A stretch of 64,000 bases of DNA. Source: Strix aluco (taxonomy: Eukaryota; Chordata; Aves; Strigiformes; Strigidae). The translations under genes and the position numbers were made by a program. The stretch lies in contig NC_133931.1 of assembly GCF_031877795.1 (NCBI RefSeq), positions 23,000,264-23,064,263 of the forward strand, given 5' to 3'. Of this stretch, positions 1 through 14,940 are shown piece by piece. Position 1 is the stretch's first letter; each line of letters starts with the position of its first letter. The notes under the pieces were generated by a model. The model saw only the letters and a list, made by a program, of their open reading frames with translations, did not search any database and was not told the DNA's origin.

Positions 1-3000
1 GAGCAATTAGGGTCACCTTTTGTAGGGGAAGGATCCCCGGTAAGGGGACTGGAGGAGCAGGAAAGTGACACGAGACAGAACAGTAACTTGCAGCAAGTGA
101 AAATGTCAGCATCCTGGAATCAGACTAAAAGCCTAATACTGCATGATTGAAATCTATGGTGACAAACAGGTTATGAAATATCAATGGGTAACTGGACAGC
201 ACATGTGTCCCATGTTCCTTCTATTGACAAATAAAGCATAAATACTGAATCATGGTCCCATCCACACCTTTTTCCTCTATTTTTTCCTCCTCATTTCTTC
301 ATTATTTTCCTGTTCTTTAATGACAGCTATAGTTATAGCCAGAAGTTTTACTCCATAGTATAAGTTTCAAGCATTGAGTACTTGTTATACCACACTGCAA
401 ATCTGTTTACTGCTGTTCCTTGTGAATATTGATAACAGAATGTCAGATTTTTTAAATGAATCTTGCTCATGAATTTTATCCATTTTTTGCTGTTTACCAA
501 TATAAGCAGATAAACTGAGGATAGCAAAGCTCAAAATTCTATTCTGCATGTATTTGTTTTTTTGCTAAGTCCCTCTATGACTTTTAATAAGTTTGGTTTT
601 CTTTTAAAAATATGTTTCAAGATGCTGGTTTAAAAAAGAAATAAACAAAAGCCTTTCTTGGCAAGCATTGCCACGCTGATTACTCAAATGAATGTGTGAA
701 AACAAACTAGAAATGGCCAGAAGCGGCTCCTTGCAAGAGCCTGCGGGGTAGTTTTCTGTGGGACCAAGAATAAAAAAAATCTCTTTTCTTGACCAGGTAG
801 CACTTGCATTTCATTGTGGAAGGCTAAAAGCCAGGAAGTTATTTTTCCCAGCACTGCTGCTGCTATAACCAAAAGCACTATGTCCCATGAGTGGGATCCT
901 GCACTGACACTGAAATTTCCAATGGAAAGGTGGAGAGCAGTGCTGGAGGTGGCTCTGAGGTTGTGAACATCAGAAGGGCAAAACAAGAGCAAAATGAAGG
1001 AAGAGCACTCTGCCTGACCTGCTGGTCGGGAGCTCAGAGAACGGTTACAGAGTTTCCCAGTGCTGGGGCACGGCAGAGATCACTGAACACACATTCCTGC
1101 CTTGCTCACCAGAGTGTCACTGGAGAGCTGCAAGACTGACAGACAGTGCATTGCCCACAGTTAGTGTTGGGTTTACATTCACAATCAGGCCATGGCAACA
1201 TTGGTGTTCCAGCCACAGGAAAACGGCATACACAGATGGGAAGAGAATGTGTCGAGACAGCTGCTGCTTTGAAACTTCTCATTACGAAGCTTGTACAGCA
1301 GTTAGCAGTATTACAGCCTGAAAAAATAACTAACCTTATGAAAGAAACTTGGCTTTTATACCAGAATGTGTTCACCAAGGCCTTGACTTTTGTAAATGCA
1401 CATACCTTCCCCCATTCTGTAAGGGTGTGGACAAAGAGGAACCAGAGATGCATCTGGAAATGTGCATCCACCAGATCACAAATTATAGCAAAATTTGCAG
1501 AGACTGCCATGTGCTGTAATTGGTGAACTGGTATTTGGTATCTGAAAATTTACTAATCAATGATAGCAGCTGTCAGAGAAGAAGGAAGAGAGTTGCTCTA
1601 ACTCTGAGAAGTGTTGATAACAGGGCAAAATTTTGGCCTGGAAGCCCTGGGGACACATCCCCAAAGTCCCATGCTCTGAAATGCACTGCAGTCTTCCCCT
1701 GACATCCCCGCCTTATCGCAGGGTAAGGGAATGCCATGCTGCAAGGTTGCGTCAACCAGAGGTTTAGTCAACCGGGACAGAGCAGCCACCCTTTTTTGAG
1801 TTTGTGATAGAGTGGAGTCACACAGTGACAGGCAGAGAAGTAATTGAAAGGAGAGGCAGAAAGTGATAGCAGGAGAATTTATCTTGCAGGAACCCTATAA
1901 GCTGCATGGTGGAGGCTGGTTTGCAGTGACAGGAGATGACTACTGGTGGGTAGGACATGAAAGAAAGTGAGATCCCTGCTGTATCCAGATGTGTAGACAG
2001 CTTGAGAAATAGATGGTGTATATGAGTCCACTTGTCACACGTCCAGGTTTTAGTAACAATCAACAGTTACTCTGGAGGAAACACGACAGCGGTGATGATG
2101 AGCGGAGAACCACAGGGTCTGCAGAAAGCACTCCTGCCGCAGACAAGTCATTAGGCATTGCCACAGGGGACTGACTCATGCTGGAGCACTGTTCTTGTGA
2201 CTGTCAGGTAGCAGCGCTGGTTCAGAGTGATACTGTCCGGCTCAGCCTTTGGTTCATTCCAGCGGTCGTCAGGAACTTCTTCAGCTGCTTGGCAGAGATT
2301 GAAATCCCACGATTGCTAGTCTCAGGGAAATCCTCAAATTATGTGTTAGAAATGTTAAAGACGGCATTGCCCCCATAAGTGGATTATTTCTTGGAAACAG
2401 GTCAGACCATGTGTGCAAGAAGACAAGAAACAGCAGTTTCTGAAGACAAACAATAATGAGGTTCATCCCTGTTTTCTGTAATATTACAGAGCCATATTAA
2501 ATCATGTAAGATGGTACTAGTACGTCTCAGCTATGCTGGAGAAGTGATGTGTTACTGAAACTTTCTCCATCCACGCCCCAGAATTACCTCTGTGTGCATC
2601 CTGTGACTTTAGGAGTGTATAAACTGGCTGTGTAAAAGGCTTCCTGCATTGTCCAGTGTTATCTCTCTACCCCTGAAAGATCATTCCCTAAAGCTCATGT
2701 TTTGTTATCTAGTGCTTTCTAATTTTAAATTGTGGAATAGCAGTTAAATCACAAAATGGAGCTTTCATTGCTTCTTCTGAAAAGTTTCTGCCTTCATTTT
2801 TACACAGTTGATCTCTGCAGCCAAGTCTGTGATGTGATTTGCCTTGCTATCCCTACTGGAAATATATCAAGCAGGACTTATCTTCAAGCTGATTCTTTAC
2901 ACCTTTCAGGTGTTCTGTATGCTGTTAGCTACAAAGTACCCAGTATTCTAAATTCTCCATTTTTAGAGCAACACTTCTGTGGACAGGTGCCCCTTTTTCA

Positions 3001-3189
3001 TTATAGTTTTTCTCAGCCGTGGACTTTCCTTTAGATTTAAGCCTAAATCAAAATTAAGTTGTCTTTGTCAGACTGAGCTCAATTAAAAAAAAAGTAGGGT
3101 TGTCTTTATATGATGGGTGTTAAATTTGAAGAGGAAGAGCATTGTTAGAAACGTGTTGCTAGCATTTGCTTATTATAGTGAATCCCTGA

Positions 3190-3218
3190 TTAAAAAAAAA
3201 AAGGGGGGGTTTTTTTAA
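3190..3218. repeat. A11-G7-T7 homopolymer hairpin
   Basis: TT, eleven A, seven G, seven T and AA follow one another. The outer TT+A7 and T7+AA arms are complementary (9 bp) around the remaining A and G residues. It is probably a replication-slippage product in an intron. Confidence 0.7.
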
Positions 3219-5212
3219 GGAAATATGTTTAGATGCTTGCATTGCCTTCACACACAACGTGTTAGCTGCATGCTCTTGTCTGCTACAGCTTCCCAGCTCC
3301 TGCAAGGCTGTTTCTTAAGTAGGCAATATGTTTGCCTTATCCTGGGGTTTCGGATTGAGGTAACAACTGTAAATGAGCAGCAGCAAACTGCTGACAAGAG
3401 ATACATGATAGAAGAAGTGTTCATTGCCTTTCTGTCCAGTCAGTTCTCCCTGTTTGAGGAGAAGGCTGTAACAGCACTGATGTCCTGTCTGCACACAATA
3501 TACTGCACTGCAGGGAAAGTCAGTCAGTGTGGTGTCAGTCACTACTTCATTTATTTATTCTCTTAGATGCTGAACTGTCACAGCCTGTTGTCTGTCAAAC
3601 AGCTCTGTTTTCAGTCTCGTCTTAAAAATTCCGCACCTAAACCTGATTAGAGCAAGCTCTAAGCATATACTTTATCGAGCAGCACCTATGACATTTCCTA
3701 CAATAATCAGTGAACATTCTTCCCATAGCAACCACACAGCAGTGATGCTTTCCTTTCTGATCTTCTGTAGTTGTTGGCTGAAATGGTATCAACTCTTCAA
3801 GCCATAAACACATCACATTGTTTTACCAAACAATATTGCCCTCAGAATTAAGACCTTAATATTTTTGTATGTCATGTTGTCCCATATAGGAAGTCTATCA
3901 TGTGTATTATGTCTAATACCATTGTATCAGAGGAAGAAATTGTAGAAATGCAATTAATAATTAAACACTTAATTTGTCTTTGTTTTGTATACCTACAACA
4001 TCCATTTCTCAGTATTGTCAATTTTTTACTTTGCCACTGCAATTGCTGTTCACTATTTGCTTGCTGTATTTTTAACATTTAATCATTTATTAGAAATTTG
4101 AAAGATCTACAGGGGTGATAAAGTGTGAAAAATGCCTAAAATCAGATCCAGTTTTATTTCATTCTGTGCATTTATTGCTGTAATTGTTACCTGACATTCT
4201 CATAGCTCACTGTACTCTGCCTATAATCTAATCTATCCTGAAGAGGCAGGCAGCAGTGTATGAAGTGATTATAAGGATCTTCAAATGTCTTCAAGGATTT
4301 TCTGTACTTGGACTGCAAAAGCATTTTGATCTGTTGTTGATAGAATGAGCACAATAAATCCCATCGTTAGGATTCCTAGAATAAGGAATTAATACACACC
4401 TATTAATAAGGAACAATCTGGAGGGCAAAGAACATGATACAAATTAATCACAATTGAATTCAGAAATAATCCTACCGATTTTGACTATGTTGCCTGGCAT
4501 CACAGCAGCTGTGAATTTCAACCCCTTACTGCAAGCCACATGTGGTTAGCTCTCCCTTTCTGCCTAGAGAACATAGATTTTTCTGGTTGTGATGTTTTGC
4601 TCCTACCAATGCAATGAAGCGTGTTGTGCTATTCTTTATTTTTTATTATTTGGTAAAAATATGTTGCACTGGCAGCCATGTGCAGTTATAAAGGCATCAT
4701 TTTTTGAACTGAAACACATTCTTAGTGGCTACCTCTTGAAGGTCACTGCCTGCATGTTACGTCACTATTTTATTTTTCAAAAGACTCTGGACTGGAAGTG
4801 TGCAAGCCGAGTTTTGCGTTTTCAAATGTTTGAGATATTAAAAAGCAATGAGGGATTATATAGCTAATGCCAGCTCACTCCTACGGCAGCTGGCTTGCAC
4901 ATTAGTCAGAGATCTTCCTTTTCTACTCTAATGGTCTGAAAAGTGTGCAGCCCCTGGGGCTGCGGAATAGCTGCCGACTGTGAGTGTGGGTAGCTGCTAC
5001 CTACTCTGGGGATTTTACTGGTTTGGTTTTTATTAAACTGGTGCCACTCTAAACTAAGCCTGGCCACTGCACTTGTCCAGTTGCTTTCCCATCCTGTTGG
5101 CAGACCCTGCTCATGTTGTTTTGCCTGACATCAGCCCGTCTGGCTGCCCTAATATAATCCGTTCACTCAGCTAATTCCCAGGTTGTTTATTATGGACCCT
5201 GTCCAACACCCG

Positions 5213-5268
5213 CTGAAGGCAACACAACCTTCAGCTGCCTTGGCAGCTGTTGGACCAGGCCTATAAAA
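5213..5268 (+). promoter_or_regulatory. Candidate intragenic promoter: palindromic E-boxes plus TATA box
   Basis: CTGAAGG (5213-5219) is inverted at 5228-5234 around an 8-base loop. It overlaps a second inverted repeat, CAGCTGCC-TT-GGCAGCTG (5232-5249), whose arms each carry a CAGCTG E-box of the type bound by bHLH factors. A TATAAAA box follows at 5262-5268. The order (E-boxes, then TATA 13 bases later, all on the NCALD sense strand, 1.9 kb upstream of the ATG exon) suits an alternative NCALD promoter. This is inference: no CpG island or known first exon was recognised, and a TATA match alone is common. Confidence 0.3.
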
Positions 5269-6398
5269 CAGGGACGTTTTTGCTATTTTCAGGGTATTAA
5301 GAGTTTGGATTACTTAAAAACTGTACAGTATGTTTTGATCAGGATAAAAGGAGGAAACGCAGTAGAAAAAAATTACCTTTGAAGTGGCACCTTCCACTTT
5401 CCAAATGTTTTGAAGACACTTCAGAGGAAAAGACATTGTTTGGATCAAGGGAGTCACCCAGGCCCCTGAAATGGTCAGGAGGTGGAAAGGCTCCCATTGG
5501 GCAGGACTCTTTACTCCTTTCAGCCTCCTCTTTGTGAACAGGGGAGCCTATTCTCCATCAGCTGTGTAGGCAAAAGTTTAGACTAGATATCTAGTTACTG
5601 GACAGACATATGTGGATCCTGTGAAGACACAGATAGAGCTAGGATAGATCCCACCATTTTATCCTTGAGAAATAAAGCTTTTTGGTCATTCTGGCCCAAG
5701 AACACATGTGATTAAGGAGTCAGTCCTCTAGCTACCTTGGGGAGTTCAAATTCACCTTGGGGAGAAGGGGAGCTTCTCATCACAGGAAACAATTAGCATC
5801 AACCCCGGGGAGCCTCAATTTCTTCTTCCCAGTGCCTAACAGAAGAGACAGTAGATTAGCTTCAAATGGTGGTACATTTCTCACTAGCTGCTTCTGATGT
5901 GTAATAATACTATATTATTATTCATTTTTGAAAGTATTACTTTGGTCTAGAAAGAACGTTTTATGAATGCTCATTAGCCACTCCATCCATCTCTGTGGTC
6001 CAGAGACTCCAGTCTGACAACAGGGTGAAAGTCTTATGTAAATTATTTTGCAATTCTACTTAAGATATCCATACATCAGATTTTAGTTGTGACTGTCATT
6101 CGTATGACAAATTCCCAGGGAGGTTTCTGTCGATAGAGAAGGAGCTTCCCACAATTCAGGTATAATGCTAAGCTTCCAGTAAAACTGATGATGTTGCCTT
6201 TTGGATCCAACACACTCAGGCTCCAAAACTTAAAAGCTAAAGGGCATCAGTCATTAGTAAATCTGCTGCAAAATGTGATATGTAGCAACTTGCCTTAAAT
6301 AAAATATAATTAAGGTGATTTAACAGAAGCTGTATCCAATAATATTTCTTAATGGGTAATTTAAGGGAAATGAATTTCCAATTTGGTTGTCTGGGTAC

Positions 6399-6439
6399 TT
6401 TTTTTTTTCTCTTCCTTTTTTTTTTTAAATACTTTTTTT
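6399..6439. repeat. Poly-T/pyrimidine-rich run
   Basis: T10, a short CT stretch, T11 and another T7 run occur within about 40 bases. This is simple low-complexity sequence in the NCALD intron. It could be an old poly(A) tail seen in reverse, but no adjoining retroelement is recognisable. Confidence 0.7.
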
Positions 6440-7162
6440 CAAAGAGCTGTGACCACCCACATTACTATTACTTAGTAATAGATTCAATTTCTGGCTACAA
6501 GGAGAATTAAAAAACACTGTAATAGTTTGGGGTGGAGGAATCCACCATTGATAAAATCTTTTCAGATTTTATCTACATTTGGAACTAAAATGGGAATTGG
6601 TCCATGCCAAAGAAGAGAGGCAACTTCTGGGTTGCTCTGTTTGATTCTGGCTTTGGAGCTCCTGGTTTCAGTGTACACTGCAGATGCACCTTGATCCTAT
6701 TTTGGAGCAAGACCAAGTGAACATAGCCTTTTGTAGCAACCTGGTTTACACCAGAGGTACAAAAAATGTATCATCTATCTCATTCAGGTCAGGTCCTTGA
6801 GACAGCTGAGTGACTGAGATGGAGGGTGTGTTGCAACACACAGCTACCGGTCCCTACACCTTGCAACAGCTATTGCTTACCTTGTGATTTCAAAGGCAAA
6901 GTAGGATGACAATAAGTTCAACGTAATTGCAGTTCTCCAAACTGTTGAAAAGACACTGTAATCAATATGTGGATTAGGTTTGCTAATTTTTTCAGAGTAT
7001 ACTTGTACTAGTGGAAACTGCCCAAAGTTTCAATTGATTCCCAAGAGTGAACTATCATCAGAAAACTCAGAATACAACATACTGTTCTTCTATTGCCTCC
7101 AAGCTAATAGTTATTAATAATTAATAAATAATAATTCATATGTGTTTGTTTTTCCTCTGCAG

Positions 7163-7610
<448 letters not shown>

Positions 7611-8315
7611 TGAAGCAATGTAGCAATGAGACACTGAATGAAAAACTCTGGCAGCATTTGGGGGATTATGATCTTGGTTCTCTGTATAACCGCTTGAATA
7701 TAAAATGTTATTTCATTTGGCAAAGATCATGTCACAATTCGAACTGCAGCATTTAATGTCCATTGCAAGTTTTTCCTGAGCAACACACTGTGAGGGAAAT
7801 TCTCCCTTGGGAGTTCTGTTGGGCTGGAGCACAGCAACTTACCTGCTGATAAATGTGATTCTGTCCTCTGGGAAATCACTGTCAATTAATTACAATTAAT
7901 TACGGTTGGACCAAGTAGTATCTTAGATCAATCAGGTAGTGTACTATTAAGGAGGGCAGGCTCCCTCCACAATAAGAAAAAAATCTTTGAAATCATGCTG
8001 TTATGAAGAACCAGCTCACATATTTTAAAAGATGTCTGTCTGCCTAGTTCCAGTGAGGTCTGCATACCTAATAACATGCTAGCTGTCTTCATATTAAGTT
8101 GCCAGTATAGATAAACCTTATCTGGGTAGACAACGATTCCGTACACAGCTTCTTTGGATGCTTTTTCTTGTGGTGTTAGTTGGAGTCCCACCTCACTTTG
8201 GCTTCCTCTAACATGTTTTTACCCTTGAGGCACATCACTCTACTAGAAGCTTTAAAACATTTTTGATATGGTAGTATATTTACACAGCTTGAATCTGTGT
8301 AATGCAGTGCTGTTT

Positions 8316-8328
8316 AAAAAAAAAAAAA
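8316..8328. repeat. Poly-A run (13 A)
   Basis: A simple A13 run is followed by a second A6 run after a short spacer. No associated element is recognisable. Confidence 0.8.
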
Positions 8329-11300
8329 CGAACCAAAAAACCTGTTATCAAGATCTTTTCTTTCCCTGGAAATTTTGAAGTGCTAACTATGTATTGTATT
8401 ATTCAGACTTATATTTGTGCTGGAAATCAAGGGAAAGGAATGCACACAAATTGCAGGCTGTAATGGCAAACCATGTGTACAGAGTCAGCCTAACGTGTGG
8501 TGCCCTTGTCTTTCTACCAGGGCTCAGTCTCATGTTCTCCAGACAGTAGCTAACAGCAGCACTTGCACTGCTTCAGCAAGACCAGATACAAAGCTCAGCT
8601 GCAAATGTAGGCTTTTTGTGTCATCTTTCACTTACTCTGTTTTGTGTTCCTGTGTGTGAGTTAAAGAGCAGGACTGCATTCAGATGCAGAGACCTCCCTG
8701 TCTCTGTGCCATGACAAACCCCATGGAATATTTGCATTAGAAGATACTCTGTTCCTCACAAATCTTCCTCTCCCCTGGGCAGGGTAAACAGGCTATCAGT
8801 TATTGTTTTCCTAGCTGTATTTCTCCTTATGAGAAAACAAAGAGAATCCCAAAAGAACTAACAAAGTACAAAGCAAACACAAGGAGCCAAACCTGAGTAA
8901 GCGCCTGCTCCTCAGGAGGAGGAGATGCCCCAGGACCACAGGAGCCCTTGCTGCTGTTGAGTAGCCTGGGAAGGCGTCAGTGCTGAATGGCAGCACAAAC
9001 GCCCTAGACCAGAAGATTTACAAACATGGAGAACAATGCCACAGATGTGTTCATGTCAAATTTAATTAAAGCATCAGTGGCTGAATTCTCCGTAGCAAAC
9101 CAAGCAAGGACCAGCAAAACCAGCAGCTTTTTTCAGTTACCACAGATCTGATCATCAGCATGATTAGAGGCTGACATGCTCTGCCCCCTCTTCACAGTTG
9201 TGCTGGTACCAAATTGTAGCATTGTTCTTTACAACTGTGATGCTATTGTCAAATGAAACTGCAGCTTAGGGATCAGTGTAGGGCAACATTTTGTGAATTT
9301 GTGTACCCAACCCAGAGCAACACTTTGACTGTGTACAGCCCTCAGCCTGGCACTCCAGCCCTCCCACTGCACTTCTTGGGAGGTTTGAGTCTCTCCTTTC
9401 AGATCTCACCTGAAACTCAACTGGCCAACGCTTAGTTTTTTTTGCCCTCTCCCCACATTTTGAGGGACTACACAAAAATCAATTACGGAAGCAAACAGCC
9501 TAATAAGCCTGAGCAACACCCATTTCTGCACCATGAACCATCAGTTGTTTTACAGACAGGAAAGCTCTTTCTGTGATGGAGCTTCCCATGAAGCAATGTG
9601 CCTGTAGATCTCAGCCTGTTCTCTTATTCCAGATTTTTATGGTTGTAGTGATCTTCCTGTATTGCACTGGTCACCCGTAGCTCCTCCTGGTGGAGGAGGA
9701 TTTGTCGCATAGTCTCTGGAAGCATGTTCAGCTGCTGTGTGAGAAACTGAAGTAGATGAGCACATTTTCTTGCTTTATTGAGGGGTTCCTTTGATGTAGA
9801 GTGATTAGACTTACAAAAACCCAGCTAACAACTGTCACTTTCATTTATGAAATATTATTATTTTTTAATATGGAAAGACATGATTCTGTATCAAATATCT
9901 TCCTGGGGGCCCTCAGCCATCACAATCCTTCTGATAGTGAAAAACAGAACTCTGTTATATCTCTGATATACATCTCAGAGGAACCTATTACGTGTCCCTT
10001 AGCTAGCATACATTTGCATATTGCTACAGCAGGATTTATTATGTTTTCATTGGGGTTTTTGCATGAGACAATATATCAAAATGAATGCTAAAAGAAGTAC
10101 CATCAATCTAACAGTCTTAGTTTCACAGAAAAATACTGTCCCTATTACTGTGGGATTATTATATCTTAAATAACATAGGGCCAAGGCATGCTTTTTTTCT
10201 TTTGAAAGTCCTCTCTCCATAGTGATTTTCACTGTTATGCTGATGCTGATGGTTGCTTGCATTTCCTTTCTCATGCTCTGGCCAAATCTAACACCGCTGC
10301 AGGCAATGCAGACATTGCACTCTTGCTCAGCACTGCAAGAAGGTGCTTGTGGTAACAGTGGTAACAGCAGCAGCACTGAAACAGCAGAGCTACTGGTTAA
10401 GATGGCTCATGTCCCACAGAAGCCCTAGTAACTGGCCATCTGCCAAGAAGATGAACGTGAATGGTCCATAATAACTTTTTGAAACCCGTTTTCTCTCCAA
10501 AGGAATGGGCTAGAGGGCAAAGCACCTGTGGTCCTTTAAGCTCCATTTACCATAGTGCTGTTAACCATGTACACATAGCCTATTACAGACTCACCACGCC
10601 TGCCCATGAGCTTCCCCTAGACAAGTCTCCAAAAAGCCCTTCTTAGAGATACACGTGAGCCATCCACATGGAGCTGGCTGCACAGTTTGGAGGATCACAT
10701 AACTTGAAGGACTTTAGCAGTGGGCTGGCAATTGCAGAGCCTAATGATAGAAGGTCCACGGGATACTGCTGGAGCTACCAGGCATAGCACATCTGCAGAG
10801 TACTGTGGGAAGATGCTTCATAGCCTGCCCTCTTGACAGTCCTCACAGCAGATCCTCTCAGATTCTCCTGCTCTAGAAAGGCTTTTCATGTCTCCCATGT
10901 TTACCTAAATAGCCCAGTCCACTCAAAAATAGCTGCAAACCAGCTAGAAGATTTGTCTTTGTTCCCCTTGCTGAAATGGGACATATTTGGTGAGAGTCTC
11001 TTAAAATAAGAGTTCAAATAAGAGATGGAAACCTTGTTCTAAGGGAACATTTTTTCACCGTATGGAGTCATAAGGCATGTTAAGAATACTGAGTGGAGAG
11101 ACGAGAATAACACTTTCAGTTTAATACAAACAGAGCGCACATGTTTCACTTGCTGGGCTAGCTTATTTGTAAGTCAGGAAGAAATAGAAGCTGATATGGG
11201 AAGAAGCAGAAGCTGATACGGCTCTCAGTAAAGACAATGTCAAAAATCCCCATGAGATTGAGAGGAAAGCAATTTTTTCAGGGCAATTATTCACTTCATG

Positions 11301-12705
11301 ACACTTTTAGCTGTCAAAATTTATTTCAACGGAGTAAAAAGGATTGACTGATAATTTGTGCTGTCATTGCTGCCATCACCGTAAAGAGCTCTTTGATGCT
11401 TTGCCAAGTATAGCAGGAAAGTGCAGCCCCCACCAAGGTTTCTGGCCTGAGTGCAGCAGTGGCAGCCAGTGACTGGGAGAAGAACTTGTGTGAATGAGCA
11501 AAGGGGTGAGATTTGCCCTAAATCACCCACCACCGCGCATCCACATGCAGGTGTAAAATCAAAGGAGAGAGCTCAGTAGGGAACCAGCCAGCTCAGATGA
11601 AGCTGGAGCCTCTGCTCCATCCAGTGATGCACAAAGGGCTCTGGAGGCACAACACACATTCAGAGGTGCCAGGGAGCTGTAAGGAGCCCTCCTGACAGAG
11701 TGCACCTGAGAAAGCTGCCCTGACTCAGGTAGCTGCTGACAGATAACCACCTCCAAACCTTCTCCTACTGAATGCCACCGATGGCTTTCAACCCAAGTGC
11801 TGTGAGGCCAAGGAGTCATACTCCACATGGAGTGGAGCCCTTGCAGCCTTTCGGTCCCAGGTTGCAGCCCAGGGTTAGCACAGCCCAGCTCCACGTAATT
11901 ATCCTTTCAAAGCTTGCTCTTTCAAACACTCAATAAAGAGCTCTATGTAGCTGCATTGAATTAATATGGGGCAAGTCTCAAGATTCTTAATCAGCTTTAG
12001 CTGGCTTTTACTTTGGGAAAAGTTCCCACTGAACTTCTGAGTAAGGACATAAGAATTTGTCCAGAGTAACCATTTTCAGCATGAAAGGAACGCTTACTAT
12101 GTTATTCCCATCTGGCTTTCCTAGAATATCTCATCTGTTATTCCCTTCACACGCCTCTGTGAAAAGGACCCTGTAGGATGAAGTCATCCTGAAGTGCTTT
12201 TTTTTTTGTCCTAAAAATCTGCATATTCTTACTATGGTTACTTTGATCAGGGTAAACATGCCTGCACTCCCGGTCCGGGGCATTCCTCCCACACTTTCAA
12301 TACAGATTCTCTGCTTTGCCATCCTCTCACCCAGAGTGAGGGAATGACCCCTCCACCTCTCTTCCTACCCCAGACAAAAGCCAGACAGCTTAAGATGCTT
12401 AAACATTAGCAGATTTATAAGCCTCATCTCTGCTCTGACCCCTGCGAGCCTTGCATGCCGATGAGGATGAAGAAGGGGTAAATTCTTACTGTCCACCCTC
12501 TCCTTTTTTTTCTTCCCTTATTGCCTGCTTCCTCCAGCTCCCTCATCCCTATGTTCATATGCTTGCATGTTCATCCTTTCTTCTGTTCTCCTGGTTATCA
12601 GATGATCACGGTTGTGTAGACAGCATCCCTGCCTGTACTTAGGCTCTGCCCAATACTCTGGCACCCTAATTCTCATAGGAGTCTTTGGGCACTCCCCCGT
12701 GCAAA

Positions 12706-12728
12706 TCATGATGATGATCATGATGATT
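12706..12728. repeat. ATG/ATC trinucleotide microsatellite
   Basis: Short alternating ATGATG and ATCATG units form a quasi-palindromic microsatellite of about 23 bases in the NCALD intron. Confidence 0.7.
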
Positions 12729-14384
12729 GGCCACCAATTTTCCATTCAGCCAGCAGCTGTTCATGCTGAAATGTTTTCCTCTGTTCCCCAGTTCATGGTA
12801 ACATAGCCAGTGTTACAGACTTACCGGAGGGCAGACCAGGAAATCCACAGTCACGGTGTTGATGACATAACAAGGGAGCAGATGTTTGATTGCGCTGAGC
12901 ATAAAGCGATGAATAATTAATTAAACAGGCAACTGCCTTTCTCAGGGTGTAACTCTTCAAGTTATTTAAGGGTCAGAGTTGTGAAAGGTGAGCTGCTGGC
13001 AGAGGAGAGTCCAAGCAAGATGTCCAAGGAAGCAGTTGCTCCCTAGTCTGCGTGTAAAATGTCTGTGCTGCTTAGCGGCATCCTTCAGCTGGTGAATCTG
13101 TGCTGCTACATTCCTGGAGCTGGCCCTTGGGAACCCTGAGCCAGATGATGGGAGCGTTCAAGCCAGAGTGCCTTCGTGAATGGGAAAAGTGGGCAGGGGA
13201 GATCCAGTGATTAGTACTGGGCTTGCGCCAAGGAGCCCCCCTCCCAGAGCAAGAGGAAGCGAAGAACAAATAGCTAAAGCAATCACATCTGCACTGTTAT
13301 CAACTGACCACTGCAGACACTGTGTTTGGGGGAAACAAGAATTTGAACATGTGGAAGAAAGCGATCCACATCTACACACCAGGGCTGGAGGGCAAAGTGA
13401 CTGCCCAGTGCAGCGCCCGTCACCCAGAGGCCAAAGAGCTGCAACCGGAAGCAGAAGGAGCTGGTCAGACCAGGGCAACGCTGCCTTCAGCTGGGATGTG
13501 CTGCGTCTCCAAATGGCCTGGAGGATCCCCCAAGGCCACCACCCCGCAGATGTCTGGCTGCTGCTGTTCTCCCAGTTGTGTGTCACCATAAAGTTATCTA
13601 ACACAAAAACCACTTGTTTACTGGTACTGCATGCTCACATTTGCTGGCACCATTTGGATAAGCAGTTCAGAGACAATTACTCATTCTTGTTTTAAAATTA
13701 ACATTACTTCTGTTTTAGGGGTGGCTAGCACCATACGTGACTAATAGATTTGTCTGTGCAGAGACTAGCTATGGGTGGCACCAGTGCTATGTGGGACCAA
13801 AACATCTGCTCTCTGTGGAACGAATTGTGAATGGGGTTTTGAGCCATGTATGCACACCAACCCCCAAGGAAAAGGCCACCTCCTTGCTGGTCAAGTCTTC
13901 ATTATCTGTGAGACACGGCAAACACAGGGAGTGAGTCACTGCCCTCCCCGCGGGCAGGATGCTGACCAATGTGGGAGAGGAAGGACATGGGGGGTGAAGC
14001 AAAGGCAGGGTGAGGAGTCAGGGATGGTGAGGATGGAGCCGGGGTGGCCAAAGCACAGAGACACACGACAGCACAGGACAAGACCTCTGTGGTCTTACCA
14101 TTCCCCCAAGCACTGGAAACTGCCAGTGCCTAACGTACTGTACAGGTGATAAATTCATCCAAAGACTGTTTTAATAAGGAAAAATGTAACTTTGGTCCAA
14201 ACCCAGATTGTGTTTGACCATGACTAAATAAGGAAACACGGTATTTCATAAATGAGCATCCCACTGAAGAGGGCAGCTGCACGTACTGGTGCCACCAGAC
14301 TCCCTTCAGCATCCAGAGAGCAGGTCCCACCCAATGTTCCCAAGATATTTTCTGCCTATTTCTGTCACCAGGAGATAATCATAA

Positions 14385-14940
<556 letters not shown>

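Larger units (their letters stand above)
1..7162 (+). other. NCALD: NCALD 5' intron (3' part)
   Basis: This stretch precedes the first NCALD coding exon and ends in a good 3' splice site: a pyrimidine-rich tract, then CAG at 7160-7162. No coding exon was recognised. Open frames here are short, unrelated to known families and overlap on both strands. Base composition is mostly AT-rich, with homopolymer runs (T-rich block near 6399-6439, an A/G/T run near 3190-3218). A TATA-like box with palindromic E-boxes lies near 5.2 kb and is listed separately. In other vertebrates NCALD has several alternative 5' UTR exons spread over a large region; such exons could lie here but cannot be recognised from sequence alone. 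Confidence 0.8.

Noticed and set aside
13158-13695. Overlapping open frames of 151 codons (- strand) and 171 codons (+ strand) in the NCALD intron
   Set aside because: Both lie in a GC-richer patch with low stop density, overlap on opposite strands, and show no recognisable domain or splice context.
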